Below, one piece after another: positions 19,559 to 30,414 of a stretch of 40,950 nt of DNA. The notes under the pieces are model-generated. The model was not told the DNA's origin. It saw nothing but the letters and a program-made list of their open reading frames with translations, and made no database searches. The position numbers and the translations under genes were made by a program. Source of the DNA: Paulinella micropora (taxonomy: Eukaryota > Cercozoa > Imbricatea > Euglyphida); contig BJOX01000365.1 of the NCBI GenBank assembly GCA_009731375.1, forward strand, positions 328,528-369,477, written 5' to 3'. The stretch's first letter is position 1. The number at the start of each line of letters is the position of its first letter.

Positions 19559-19849
19559 TTATTGTAAATATTTTTTTACTTCACTTTTAATGTCAGTAAA
19601 TTTCTCAAACCACGGCTGTTTCATAACCCATTCAAGGTATGGCTTATCAATAACCGCTACATCTTGAATTTTCTTACCTTTATACTTACCAAATGGAAAA
19701 GTATCCTTTGGCTTGCCTGCCCGTGCATTTTCAATCATTTGGATTTCGTCAGTAATTATCTTTTTAACATCGGTAATAGAAAATGTTTCTTTTTTATTTT
19801 CAATAGAGAGTTTCTCAAACTTCTCACATAATCTGGTGAGGGTGGTCAT
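19559..19849 (-). CDS. FGKYKGK-domain protein, paralogue 2
   Basis: 96 residues, intact. A helical N-terminus is followed by FPFGKYKGKKIQDVAVIDKP and WVMKQPWFEK, an almost canonical form of the small domain found at the C-terminus of exonuclease X and in many phage proteins. Function unknown; a DNA-processing accessory role is plausible next to the polymerase gene. A 10-N gap lies just upstream (19856-19865), and both sides of it carry a near-identical CTGGTGAGGGT(G/T)GTCATTGGTCT block that includes the start codon, so the start region may be duplicated by assembly. Confidence 0.7.
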   Translation of the reverse strand: MTTLTRLCEKFEKLSIENKKETFSITDVKKIITDEIQMIENARAGKPKDTFPFGKYKGKKIQDVAVIDKPYLEWVMKQPWFEKFTDIKSEVKKYLQ

Positions 19850-19936
19850 TGGTCTNNNNNNNNNNAAGTCTGGTGAGGGTTGTCATTGGTCTATATAGAC
19901 TGGTAAAAAAAATTATAGAAAAAAAATTAATTAATT

Positions 19937-20005
19937 GATATTTATGAGCATCGCTTTCATTTCATTTTCGCAATCTCAAACATGTTTGAGATATTCATAA
20001 ACATC
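19937..20005. repeat. Palindromic element, B-type copy 3
   Basis: GATATTTATGA (19937-19947) pairs with TCATAAACATC (19995-20005). It contains a shortened ATCGCTTTCATT block and the same 20-nt palindrome, ATCTCAAACATGTTTGAGAT (19973-19992), as the 18946 copy. It lies between two minus-strand genes and is not next to a plus-strand stop, the one copy that does not fit a simple sense-oriented terminator model. A smaller stem, TATCC/GGATA, follows near 20011-20026. Confidence 0.65.
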
Positions 20006-20058
20006 GTTTGATATCCGTGCGGGATACTATCATTTTTGTTGATAAACTCACGACCGCA

Positions 20059-23000
20059 TCATTTATTATCATTAACTTTCTTTTTTATGTTTGTAGTATG
20101 AACTATGCTGAAATGGTTAATGTTTTGCTGTTTGCTATTTCGTGATAAATGAATTTTCTTCATTTGAAAATCTCTAACATTTTCAATGCTTTCACCTAAA
20201 TCCATCTTTTCATATATAGTTCTGGATTTAGCCCCTTTGAATTCAACCCCTTACCTCTGAGATGGTAGTATCTCTTTTTTACTCCTTCGTTTTCGTAGCA
20301 TTCAATTATATGAACACCTTTGTCTTTATGTTTCAAGTCATTCTTAGTAAGGTAAGGGAGAAAGGCTTCATTCGTTGTAAATTCTAACATATACAATTTA
20401 GGAGCAATCCATATTCCTCTTATTATCTTACAGCAATCTCCTAAGTCATCTGTTATACCGCCAAGAGATTTATCACCAAGTCTTTTGATTAGTTTGGCAA
20501 ACCTAACATGCAACACTAGACTATCGGTATCGGTGTAATAGAAATCAGCCTCTATTTCTTTATTTGGATTAGCCTCTTTTATGTAGTTATACATAATTCG
20601 CCTGCTATATGCTAGAATGAATGCTCCGTAGTGACAAGGCTTTGTAATATTTTCTTCAATTATTACTTCATTTCTAGGAATTCCAGATACGTGCCAAAGT
20701 TTGTTTCCGTCTTTATCTTTGAATTCAACCACATCAGATATATACTTTTTCGTCCAAAATTTCCAATACTCCTCATTTGATTTAATATATTCTGCTTCTG
20801 TTGGGATAGGTCGTTGTATCATCTTTCCGTATAACGAATTCATAAATAGTTTGGCTAATAAATATTGCGGTGTGCCTTTTTCGCTATTTTCTTTCGCCTT
20901 AAACATTTCCAGTATGTATTCTTTAAATACTGGTTCTGCTTCCTCTGTATAGTATCCTTTATGAATTGTTATATCGTAGCCTTCATTAATCATATCTTCA
21001 ATATCAACACTTGTGAGCCATTGGTCTTTCATATCGGCTAAATTCCACTTTAATGAGCCCATTTTATTTCTCTGTCCTATTCTTGAATGTAGAATGTCTT
21101 TTGGTGAGATATAATCAACATTGTAAATACCGATAGGAAGATTATTATAATCAAATGGTGCGATAGCCTGTTTAATTTCTCCAACCATAAATAAATTAAG
21201 CATCGCTGTTGGGTATAAAGATACGACATCCGCATCAACTAAATAATCGGTTAATTCGTCAAATGTGATTTTTCCCGCTAAGTAGTCCTTGTATTGTTTT
21301 GAAACAAATCTTTTTTTGCTTGGATATGTTCTTGCTCCGATAACCGCTTTTCTAAACGCCTTCTCTTGTTCAATAGTTGGGAGTCTTACATCGTGCTTAC
21401 CATCAATCATTTTTCTTCCAGATATTGAAAGCAAGGCTTGAAGTTGAAATGTATGAAGTTAAATTCACTGAGTGTTTTTCAAATATCTGTGTTTATTTTG
21501 TTATATAACTCTTTTAACCCCATAACATCACACTTCAAATATTCAAGACACTTATTTCTTAATTCTTCGCTCATTGTTTCCCAAGTAGATGCCTTGTCGT
21601 GGTCAAAATCTCCTTTAAGAGTTTTACATTTCATATTTTCTAAGTTTTCTTTTAACGTCCCCTGAGTATGCTTACACATATCCCACATTTTAATATTTTC
21701 AAATTGTAAAGAGATTATTGAGCCGTTATTAATCATGTGAGATTTTGGTTTGATACCTCTTCTTATTAATTCCTGTTTAATAAAGTAGTGGTCAAAGTTC
21801 GCCCCGTTAAAACCATTTACATATAAAATTGGTGCTTCTTCATCTTTCTTCTTTTTCTTTCTTACTCCTGCTACTTTCTTGACTGGATTATGTGGTTGTT
21901 TGTTAGCCCATTCTAATGCTAATTTTTTTCCTCTCTCTAGGAGTGTATCAAGAAATTTAGAAACAAAATCAATACCAGCATAATATTTAAATCCTTCCGT
22001 CCCTTGAGTATATCCGACTATATAGCAGTCGTGAATATCAAAGCCGTCAGCGAGCGTGTTATTTCTAAAAGTTTCTAGGTCGTAATGAAGAATTTCATCT
22101 TCATTATTATATTTTTCTTTATGCGCCTTCGTTATTAAATGTCTCTTTCCATTCTTTAATATTTCTCTATTCACATAATTTATCATTTTTGGATTACAAG
22201 TGTGCTTTTTGACATATTTCTTTAAACATTTTTCACATTTCTTTTTATCTCTTTTAATTAATCCAAAATCGTGGTTATTCTCCAAGTAAATCATAATATC
22301 CGCTTCTTCTCCGATGTTGTTCGTGCTTATAGTTTCTTTTGTTAAGGCGTTTGTTATTTCATATGTCTTTCCTTCTTTTATCAAAGTATTAAGGATTTTT
22401 ACTGCTGTAGAGAATGGTATAGGGCAATCATTAGAAAGATTGAATTGTTCTCTAATATCATTACATCTTTTTCTGTTAATGAGTGGCATATTAAGAATGT
22501 CTTTACAAAGGAAGAATAAGATTATTATTTTTGCTAGCGGGAGATATTAATATACTTTCCTCATATTTCGTTTGTTTGCTTTTGTATTTTCCCTCATAGC
22601 ATCCTCCTCCGTTTTCTTGAACTACTACTACCTTAGCATATTCAATAATCCTGTCATAACCTAGTCCAGATGCTTCAATATTGCTTATGTTAAACTCATT
22701 CAACATTTCAATAAAATCATCATAGTTTTTTATTTGAAAATAATTAAATGTTTTCTTTTTATAGTATCTATTTAATTCTTCGTGGTCTGTTATGTATGTT
22801 ATAGTGATATGAACATCAGCATTTCCTGTCATACCATTTCTTTTTGCATCTAATAGTATAGGAAGTAGAACCTCTCGCTCTAATGTGTCAGTATCATAAA
22901 AGTTTATGTCTAATCCTTGCTTCTCGTATGTAAGAGATTTTAATCTATTGTCTCGCCTAGATTTTAATTCTACTACTTTAAATCCCTTTTGTTTTCTCTT

Positions 23001-23083
23001 GTTGTAGTTTTCTTCAAACTCACCCTCACCTTCGCTAGTTCTACATTTTCCTTCGTTGGTCTGGGCGGTAATGGTGGTGGCAT
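20059..23083 (-). pseudogene. Protein-primed family B DNA polymerase, copy 1, several frame breaks
   Basis: Replicates the element's DNA. It reads minus from MPPPLPPRPTKE (ATG at 23083) to a TGA at 20059-20061. Visible motifs are ExoI HYDLETFRN, ExoII NGANFDHYF, ExoIII CLEYLKCDVMGL, Pol A DADVVSLYPTAM, Pol B KLFMNSLYGK and Pol C YYTDTDSLVL, so all catalytic motifs are present. An N-terminal region ahead of the exonuclease matches the second copy at 38505. Frame changes lie near 22975-22985, 22515-22525, 21470-21480, 21410-21415 (an A run) and 20196-20200. Two palindromic elements follow it downstream. As it stands it cannot make one full-length protein. Confidence 0.88.
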
Positions 23084-23259
23084 ATTTTACTTTTACATTA
23101 GTGAGGATATAAAAATAATGAAAATAAATTAAATTGTTTTACCTTTTTATATATATAAGATTGTCTTACCTGAAACATGAAATTCATAAGTCTTAGACAA
23201 AAAAATAATTTTTCGTTTTTCGTTTTTTGTTTTTTTATATTCCTCTCGCCTTCATTTCT
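23084..23259. other. AT-rich polymerase upstream region
   Basis: 176 bp of very AT-rich DNA upstream of the polymerase start, with TATATATATAA near 23148-23158. A CAG/GTAAGA donor-like site reads on minus near 23170, so a 5'-UTR intron is possible. No long frame. Confidence 0.35.
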
Positions 23260-23385
23260 TCATTTTAATTGCTCCTTCCTCTTTTGATTAATTTCATCCT
23301 TATTTCTTTTGTAATATGCGAGCGCTTTTTCGGAGTTAGCCTTTCGTTTGTCCTCAGGTGTGAGATATTTCTTGTGTCTCCCCAT
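23260..23385 (-). CDS. Small basic peptide, 41 aa
   Basis: A short minus-strand frame starting MGRHKKYLTPEDKRKANSEK, with an AYYKRNKDEINQKRKEQ helix. It is highly basic. Such Lys/Arg-rich helical sequences with a YYKRNKD pattern are common in small proteins, and in N-termini of DNA-binding proteins, of giant viruses and their relatives. The start is preceded by TATAATATAGAT. The second Polinton has a different small basic gene (37338) in a similar place, upstream of its polymerase. Function unknown. Confidence 0.55.
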   Translation of the reverse strand: MGRHKKYLTPEDKRKANSEKALAYYKRNKDEINQKRKEQLK

Positions 23386-23433
23386 ATCTATATTATAAGT
23401 AATATAATTTATTTGTTTAAATAGTTTTGCATT

Positions 23434-23650
23434 TTAAATTAAATTACTATTTAATACAATCATCACCCTTAATTTAAGTTGTGCGATTGCTCCTTCACAA
23501 ATTTGCCATTTGTGGATATTCAACATTGTTGGAGCCTCTAATGCTTTGTTTTTCTGTTTATCCCAAAACTTAAAGACTTTGCTATATCGTTGAAGCGTTT
23601 CTATTCTTGTGTATTTCTTAATCCTTCTATCGCCCGCTAATGCTTCTGGA
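23434..23650 (-). pseudogene. 3' part of a virus gene cut off by the LTR element
   Basis: A minus-strand frame open for about 72 codons from the junction near 23650 to a TAA at 23434-23436. It encodes an amphipathic, Lys/Arg-rich segment (IKKYTRIETLQRYSKVFKFW) with no start codon. Upstream on that strand, the sequence changes abruptly to the putative LTR. The missing 5' part was not found on the far side of the retrotransposon block, so it was probably lost or rearranged. No family is recognised. Confidence 0.55.
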
Positions 23651-23865
23651 TGTAGGCATCACCCCCGGATAGCCGGTAAAAAGTACCTTTTCCTGGTGAC
23701 AGGTGCACCTGTCCGGATCGGACCTGATGCCATTTTATTCCTGGTCTGTTGCCGTTTTCCTTTTTGGCTTCACTGATCTAATATAACGAGACATCATTCT
23801 CATTCTTGAGGACTGTGTTTGGTTGTATTACCGACTTTTTACGAGCTATCGTTGGGGGCATTACA
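23651..23865 (+). repeat. Putative 5' LTR (TGTA...TACA)
   Basis: A 215-bp segment beginning TGTAGGCATC at the virus junction and ending GGGGGCATTACA. It has the TG...CA ends and short TGTA/TACA inverted termini usual for LTRs. It is followed after 2 nt by a TGG-starting possible primer-binding site. No second copy was found in the window, so the call rests on end structure and position only. Confidence 0.5.
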
Positions 23866-23867
23866 TT

Positions 23868-23885
23868 TGGAGTCCACATCACTAG
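23868..23885 (+). other. Possible tRNA primer-binding site
   Basis: TGGAGTCCACATCACTAG starts 2 nt after the putative LTR. A TGG start complementary to a tRNA CCA end at this spacing is the standard arrangement. The tRNA cannot be named from the sequence. Confidence 0.4.
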
Positions 23886-24651
23886 GGTGATTTCTTTCTG
23901 CTTTGCCACACAGGCAACAGAGTGAATTTTCACTGACCTGTCTCACACGGGGACGTCAGACGAAAACAAATACTCCAACACAGCTCCCTCATAACTCTTT
24001 CACAAAACAAATAATTTGATTGGTCTCAAGCAGGTGTCTCGTACCCTCTAGCCCAATCAGTATCTGTGTGCTCACAAGGAGACATCAGATACAAACTCTC
24101 TGTCGTTCTTGCTGTTCTCACACAGAGACCAAGAAGAAGGAGGTGGACAGAAGAGTGAAGGAACACACACAAAACACAAACAAGCATAGGGACAGGAGCA
24201 CAACACTCTACCCTTCTAGTTTGTGCATTTATCTGCATTATCTCACACATACGTCAGAGTATTTTTGCAAATCTCTGATCGTTTTCTAAAGGTAGGTCTG
24301 AGAACCTATCCGACCGACTGTCGACTTCTCAAGGAGAGCTTTTCTAGCTTCTCTATTACTATCTGTGTGTAGGTCCAAGTGCCTCATACTAGATACAATA
24401 TAGAAAAGAAGGAGGAGAAAGTAATCTGAGTAAGGAGAACAAGAAATCGGAGAAAGTCTCAAAGACTATTTTTCTCAAACAAAAACAAACATACAAACAG
24501 TGTTTCATAGAGGACAGGGAATCTTATCCTACCCTCTCTATTAGTTTCTCTCTTCACTAGTCAATCGACTGAAGGAGGAACAGAACACAAACGAACAAAA
24601 ACCAAACATAGGAGCTGACACTGTCCTCCTGTTGATCACTACTACGACATC
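23886..24651 (+). other. Retrotransposon leader without a gene
   Basis: About 770 bp between the possible primer-binding site and the gag-like start. No conserved frame is seen. The size fits a retroelement leader; a packaging signal cannot be identified by eye. Confidence 0.4.
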
Positions 24652-26513
24652 ATGTCGACAGAGACCGCCGAAGTGAGTGAATTCTCGGAGGCAGATCAAA
24701 GAAGAGAAGAAGAAGAAGCAGGAGGAGGAGGAGGAGGAGGAGGATTGAATGAAGGAGGAGGAGGAGGATTGAATGAAGGAGGAGGAGATGAAGGAGTAGG
24801 AGGAGGAGTAGAAGAGGGCTGGGATGATGAAGGAAGATATGGAGGAGACGAAGATGAAGGAGGATTTGAACAAGAAGAGACGGGAGGAGGAGGAGCATAT
24901 GGTAATCCCTTACCACCTGCCTACACGGGAGGAGGAGGACGAAAAATGATCGACTTGATTCATAGTGATGGAGAGGAGATCACAGTGGAGGAACAACAGT
25001 GGGTGCAAGACCACTATGACCTCACTAAAGAAGAGTTTGATAACAAGATGGGGGTAGAGAAGGATACCTATGTGTGGATCCCTCAGGATCAAAGAAGAGA
25101 GAAAAGTCGTGCTAAAAAGGATGTCTATATCCTATTATCAAACACAGCACAGCTCCTCGGCAAACTGGTCTCTGATCCAGAAGAGAGAAAGAAGATACAG
25201 CATATCAAGTTTGGGGACACACACACCCACCTTGAATTACTCGATGCTATCTTTGGGGTGTACACTCAAACCCTGATTTGGGAACGTACATACGGCCCAC
25301 GATGTGAGGGTTACCTCCAGTACACAAACCCAAGAGCAACGGCCAGATTCCTCGCGACTGGTCAGGAGGCAGTCGATGTAACAAAAATGAAGACCAATCT
25401 GGGTTCGAAAAACTCGAGTGGCATATTTCATTTTTTTACAATGGAAATAAAGGCCTTGGAGGAGGGGAAGGCAGAGATGGAAAAAAGCATTAAGGCAGCA
25501 GGAGAACTCATCCTGTGATTGATGAGTTAGAGAAGACCGACAGAGTTCTGACCAAGATCAGACTGTTGATGGGTGCGTTACTGCACAAGGAGGCATGGAA
25601 GAGATGGATTCCTACCAAGGATCACTCTGTCCTTAAATCACTTAGTAACGCACCACCGGTCGCCAACAAAGCAGGTGTTGACCAATATGTGGAGAAATAT
25701 AATTTTCTCAGATCTGCTTCTGAATTGGTGGCCTTTATCACTCATGCTCAAAAGCTGGTGATATCTGAGAAGAAGAAGGCGAAAGAGAATGAGGAGTTCG
25801 AGAAGACGATGAGACTGGAAAGAATGAAAGCAAAAGTGAGTGGTGCAAAGACACACCCTCCGACATATTTGACCCCACCAGCTCCTGCCCCACCAGCCCC
25901 TGCACCCTCGGGCTCAACTACGGTGGTGGTCACAAACACGGAGAAGAAGGACAGACAGAACATCATAAATGCCTTCAAGGGGAAGAAAGGAGGAGTGGCA
26001 AGTCTCATGCTATATGCCAAGACGAGCTCAGACAAAGACTCTGATGCTTCGCTTTTGAGCAAGCTCAAAGAGATCAATGCCTGCATGAAGGCTTTTCCTT
26101 GCGACGAAACGCAGGAATACGAGGCCCTTGTTACTGTTTTTGACCAATCTCTAGTCTCGGAGGGATTTGATCTGACACAGTACAAGTTTTTGAGAAAGAA
26201 GGAGGAGATTAAGAGAAACGATGCAACAGGCCTAGACGCTCAGTGTGAACTGGCGGTGGCCACACTCATTTCATATTTTCAATCTCATGGATACCAGCAT
26301 CTCTGCACTGGTACTCTCATAGGATTTGAAATCTTTGAGACAGTGGCGATGAGTTTGAGGAGTGCCGTTGGCTTGGCGGCGACCCTTACGGAGGTAGTTT
26401 CCTCCTATGGGCTATTCTATGGCAGCAAGTCGATCATCCTCTATTTCTTTTCGGCGTTACACACAGTTAACCCGAGTAAGCTTACTCAGCTCATACAACA
26501 ATGCTCGACGTAG
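24652..26513 (+). pseudogene. Gag-like gene in two overlapping frames
   Basis: Frame 1 (24652-25518) begins MSTETAEVSEFSEADQRR, has Gly/Glu-rich blocks coded by GGAGGA repeats to about residue 95, then a helical capsid-like part (VEEQQWVQDHYDLTKEEF). Frame 2 (25515-26513, -1 relative) continues the helical sense, with a Pro/Ala linker (PPAPAPPAPAPSG) near the middle and helical C-terminus. The overlap at CTGTGATTG shows no classic slippery heptamer, so mutation is more likely than programmed shifting. No CCHC knuckle is seen. Position after a putative LTR and primer site suggests Gag. It could belong to the Ty3 element downstream or to a separate element. Confidence 0.45.
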
Positions 26514-29500
26514 CCAAGGACTATGGCCCGACAACGTCATTCCAGAAAGACGCGACGGTTGGGACTACCCTCGAGTGGAACGATCGTTGCTGCGCACGGC
26601 AGCCCGTGGGACCTACCAAATCCCGCCACCAGAAAATGATATCCACTGGAGATGTGCGGAGCAGATGGTCTTCCCGTACACGGACCACTACAACTTTAAG
26701 GCACACCCGCTCCTGGCGCGAACTTTCCTCCCATGGACTGCAGCACCGAACCCGGCTTCGAGTTCATCCTCGAGTTCGTCTATGAGCGCCTTGTCAAGCT
26801 CGGCAGCCAGCTCATCGTCAAGCTCATCAGCGAGCTCATCATCGAACACAACTTCGAGCACAACTTCGAGCACAACTTCGAGCACAACTTCGAGCACAAC
26901 TTCAAGTTCATCCTCGAACTCGACATCGAGCTCGTCGCCCACTACGGCGCCTCCACGCACCCGCGAGAGTCAGATCTACTTACGTACTGACCCTCGCCAG
27001 ATGTATGGAAACACCCCTTGGGGTGGCTCTGATATCGAATTTGGTGATGCCACGTACGGCCTCAGTCGTGACAAACCTACGCTCCTCATGCAACGCTACT
27101 GGCCTCCTCGCAACGTTAGCATACCTCATGAGATGGACCATTCAACATTCTCCGACTTCACGTTGGGAATGGGTCTTATCGACGGATGCACGATTGCAAG
27201 ACACGGCGTCATCAACACGGAAGCCCTCTGCCTAGTCAGAGTTAAACGCGTACGCCAACGCCTCCTTCAGGACGAAACAGTGGTCCAGGAGGTACTCACA
27301 AAGGAGGCCGTGGAGAAGATCCTCAACCATCCGAAAGGCGCAAGCACGATGCATGGATTTTTGAAATCCCCTTTGAAGGCCACCATCTTCCACTTTGGCC
27401 CGGCACATGGACGAAGTATGCGCAACTTCTGTGTACAACCCTCGTTGGCCGCCAAATGGAGCCTACCGGAAACGTGGACCATTTCCACACCGGTATGGTG
27501 TATCATCAGGAGCGACCTTGGGGATACAAAGCGTCATCGTACTTGGGACTCATTGTTGGTAACACCCCAAGAACAGCACCCCGAAACACCATTATGGACG
27601 CGCTTTCTGAAGGTGAGTTGCTTTTCCCGTGGAGTTCCATGGAAACCCCGTCTACAGGCCAATACACCATGGCTCCGGGATTTGGCACCGCATTATACCA
27701 ACGCTACTCGTTCAAGTTACCAACACGAGAACGCTGTTTCGCACTTCAGCACTAGTTCCACCGACTCCCTTGCATTGATCCCATATGGTTGAAGATCACT
27801 GCGACGGACTCTTACTACGACATCCAAAATGTATTAGTGCGCGAACGCAGCTACCTCTGCACGGTCGACCTCCCGCGGAACTATTTCAACCATAGCTCCC
27901 TGTCCATCTACTACATGAATAAGCGTGACGAAGAGTTCTTCGACAATATCCTCCAACACAATTGGCAGGGATTAACGCGAGGAATAACAGTAACAGTCAA
28001 GGACGGTACATGGTCACTAGGAGGCCGAAACAGCACAAACCTTACTAACTACCTTCAACAGTGCCCAAACTGGATCGATCCACAGAATCCAGATGCCTCC
28101 CACATAAAATGGCACACTACACTTTACTGGAAGCGATACGACAACGTGCAGTGGATTATAGCTCAAATCGCTATTTATCTTATCGCCAGCCAGACCGGCA
28201 AGCGCTTCAGCCGCGACATCCACGTAGTCCACCATCCTCCGGGCACCTTCCCCTGCGACTATGACATGGTCAACCCGTACTCGCGAGAAAAACGTTTGAA
28301 AGGTTATCCTTCTGGCGTCCCATGCCTTCGCAGACGGATGAACTACCACCCCAATCCCCACATCCGGAGATGGGCGCCGGGGAACGCAGAATCGGCACTA
28401 CCGGTGGATCAACATACAAACACGGGCCGCTGGATCAATCTGAAGGCAACCGAAACTACGGAACGCCTCCGCAAGTTCTATTGCGAAATGAAGATGTCTC
28501 AGTCGGATCTTCAAGCCGAGGCACTTCTGAACCTGCCCCTCTCGATCCACACGCTGAGTCCACTGGAAACACGCGGACACTACCGCATCGGCTTCCCCCA
28601 AGGGATGTTCATCGACCCTGGATTCGACGTGTGCATGATCCCGGATGGACAGTCCGGACTACCAGGATCCAGCGACTTCCCGATCGACGTCGAAATGCTC
28701 GACGACGCGGTATTCGCCTCAACTTCCGGCGCCAGCTCTAGTAGTTCGAGCTCTAGCAGTTCGAGCTCTAGTAGTTCGAGCTCTGGTTCGGGCCCCACGC
28801 CTACCAACACTTCGGGATCAGTCCCCGCTCCGACACCCGCTACACAGAGTACTGCAAGCACACAGCCTGCACCTACTCCACCTAAAGTCTCAAAGACAGC
28901 CTGTAACACCAGACCGCCGACTCCGTACCGGAGACAAGACGACGACGACGACGAGTCAAAACCGGACTCGCCCAACCCGGCAAGTAGCCAACCACCTGCG
29001 GCCACATCTTCATCGTCATCGTCTTTCTCAACTGCGGCGACATCACCGTCATCCCACGCCATGCACCTACGTTCCCGGCCAAGACAACAAGCGGAATGGC
29101 TCAAAACGAAGTACGCCCCTCTCGAACCAGCCCCTCAGCCTATCTACCCAGGTATGTTCCGTCTTGCTGCCATCAATCCCGATCTACGAACGGACATGCG
29201 CCTTAAGATTTTGAAGCAGCTCAACTTTTACGCGCACATGGACTGGATTTTGTGCGTCTCCTCTGGCGGACTCAACGCGGCTACAGCCTACCTCACATGC
29301 AAGCTAGACCCGGATCAGCAACGCTACCTCTGGTATAACTTGGCCCATTGGATCGATGTCGGACAACGAACGGGTAAGCCTTTTCTCCAACGCGAGCTAG
29401 ACTTCGACGCCGGTACTCGACAAGATATTCCCGATGGCATCTTTGCCTTCCGCGCTTCACGTAAAGCATGCTTTACGCCCCATTTACCATGGTGCATTTG

Positions 29501-30267
29501 CACAGCTAAACACTGCGCAGGTAGCGAGCCTCCGATCTACCTACACAGCCATCATTTTGGCTTTCCGCTATTAACCCCACTGGCAGCCTACACATCTACT
29601 TACGACGGGAGATCCTTTCGGAACTCAACTACTTCAGCAACTGCGGCCTACTCTTTGGATCGCGCTTTCTTCAACGCATCAGGAGCCATCAACGGTGTGG
29701 CAAGCGTCAAAGACAAAGAGCGCGTTACTCGCTGAACTAGTCATCAAGGGGAAAAATAGTGTAGACCCTATTTGGTGTTCAATAGATACCGTACCATCAC
29801 TCAACAGTAACCAGTTCGCCTATAATGTCCCCGACGGCATTTTCGCATGGCAAGCGCTTCACACCAACAAGACACATCAAGTGTGGTGCAAGTATGGTTA
29901 CGGCGATTGCCTTCACATCGACACTACTGGCGCTACTGGGACACGCAAGCCTAAACCGAAACCAGCTCGACCAGCTTTCAACAGTAGTCTTGGTGGCCAC
30001 CCCCGCTACAAGAAGAACCGCAAACACGTCAACGCGCTAAGCGGACTCGATATCCGCCGGCCGGCGATGGCAAGTATCAACCCGACCGGGTATATCGGAC
30101 CAGCCAACAGGGCCGCACTGCCCATTATGGTCAGACAGCCTCTCGGCCCGTCCAAAACCCGAACTACAAGCCACCTCCGCGCCCACAGCATCGCTTTGAG
30201 GCTCCAACACAGCGCCGCCACTTCTGCATGTACGCTCAGTCTGGCACCGGACACCAGCAGCGATTGA
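26504..30267 (+). pseudogene. N-terminal Ty3 polyprotein region, function unknown, several frame changes
   Basis: Protein-like sequence is spread over frames 26407-27792 (up to about 27450), 27456-27755, 27789-29735 and 29695-30267, over 1,200 codons before the reverse transcriptase. Two long Ser-rich tracts (about 26755-26940 and 28735-28785, plus a shorter one near 29005) separate globular parts. A motif with PDGIFAF/PDGIFAW appears twice (about 29430 and 29835), each followed by Cys and His residues, which may be two copies of one small domain. I could not find a clear aspartic protease DTG/DSG site or a CCHC knuckle. It is probably Gag plus protease territory by position only. Confidence 0.5.
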
Positions 30268-30414
30268 ATACCAAACAGGGTCGGGCGTGACCATCAAGTC
30301 TGGAGCCCTCTCCAGACACCGCCCTATTCTTACCGCCGGACCCTTCCACCATGGCTCTTCCCCACCGGGAAGTCAGTCCTCGCTGTAAAGGATCCTCCAT
30401 ACTTCGATCCCGCC

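Larger units (their letters stand above)
4127..23650. mobile_element. Maverick/Polinton-type endogenous virus, copy 1 (right end truncated)
   Basis: This 19.5-kb block holds all core Polinton genes: RVE integrase, protein-primed PolB, packaging ATPase, Ulp1/adenain-like protease, penton-type minor capsid protein and double-jelly-roll MCP. Fibre, membrane and small accessory genes are also present. The size and gene set fit the 15-20 kb Maverick/Polinton class; virophages and Polinton-like viruses share several of these genes but usually not the whole set. The left limit is set at the last virus-like gene, since no terminal inverted repeat or target duplication could be identified. The right limit is where a reading frame stops against a putative LTR. 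Many genes carry frame breaks. Confidence 0.88.

Noticed and set aside
5241-20005. CRISPR array
   Set aside because: The repeated palindromes are at irregular gene boundaries, without regular spacing or spacers, and the host is eukaryotic.
23084-23190. Coding intron upstream of the polymerase (CAG/GTAAGA ... AAAAG)
   Set aside because: Joining at the available acceptor brings a stop codon into frame; at most it could lie in the 5' UTR.
25500-25525. Programmed -1 frameshift in the gag-like gene
   Set aside because: No X XXY YYZ heptamer or clear downstream structure at the overlap.
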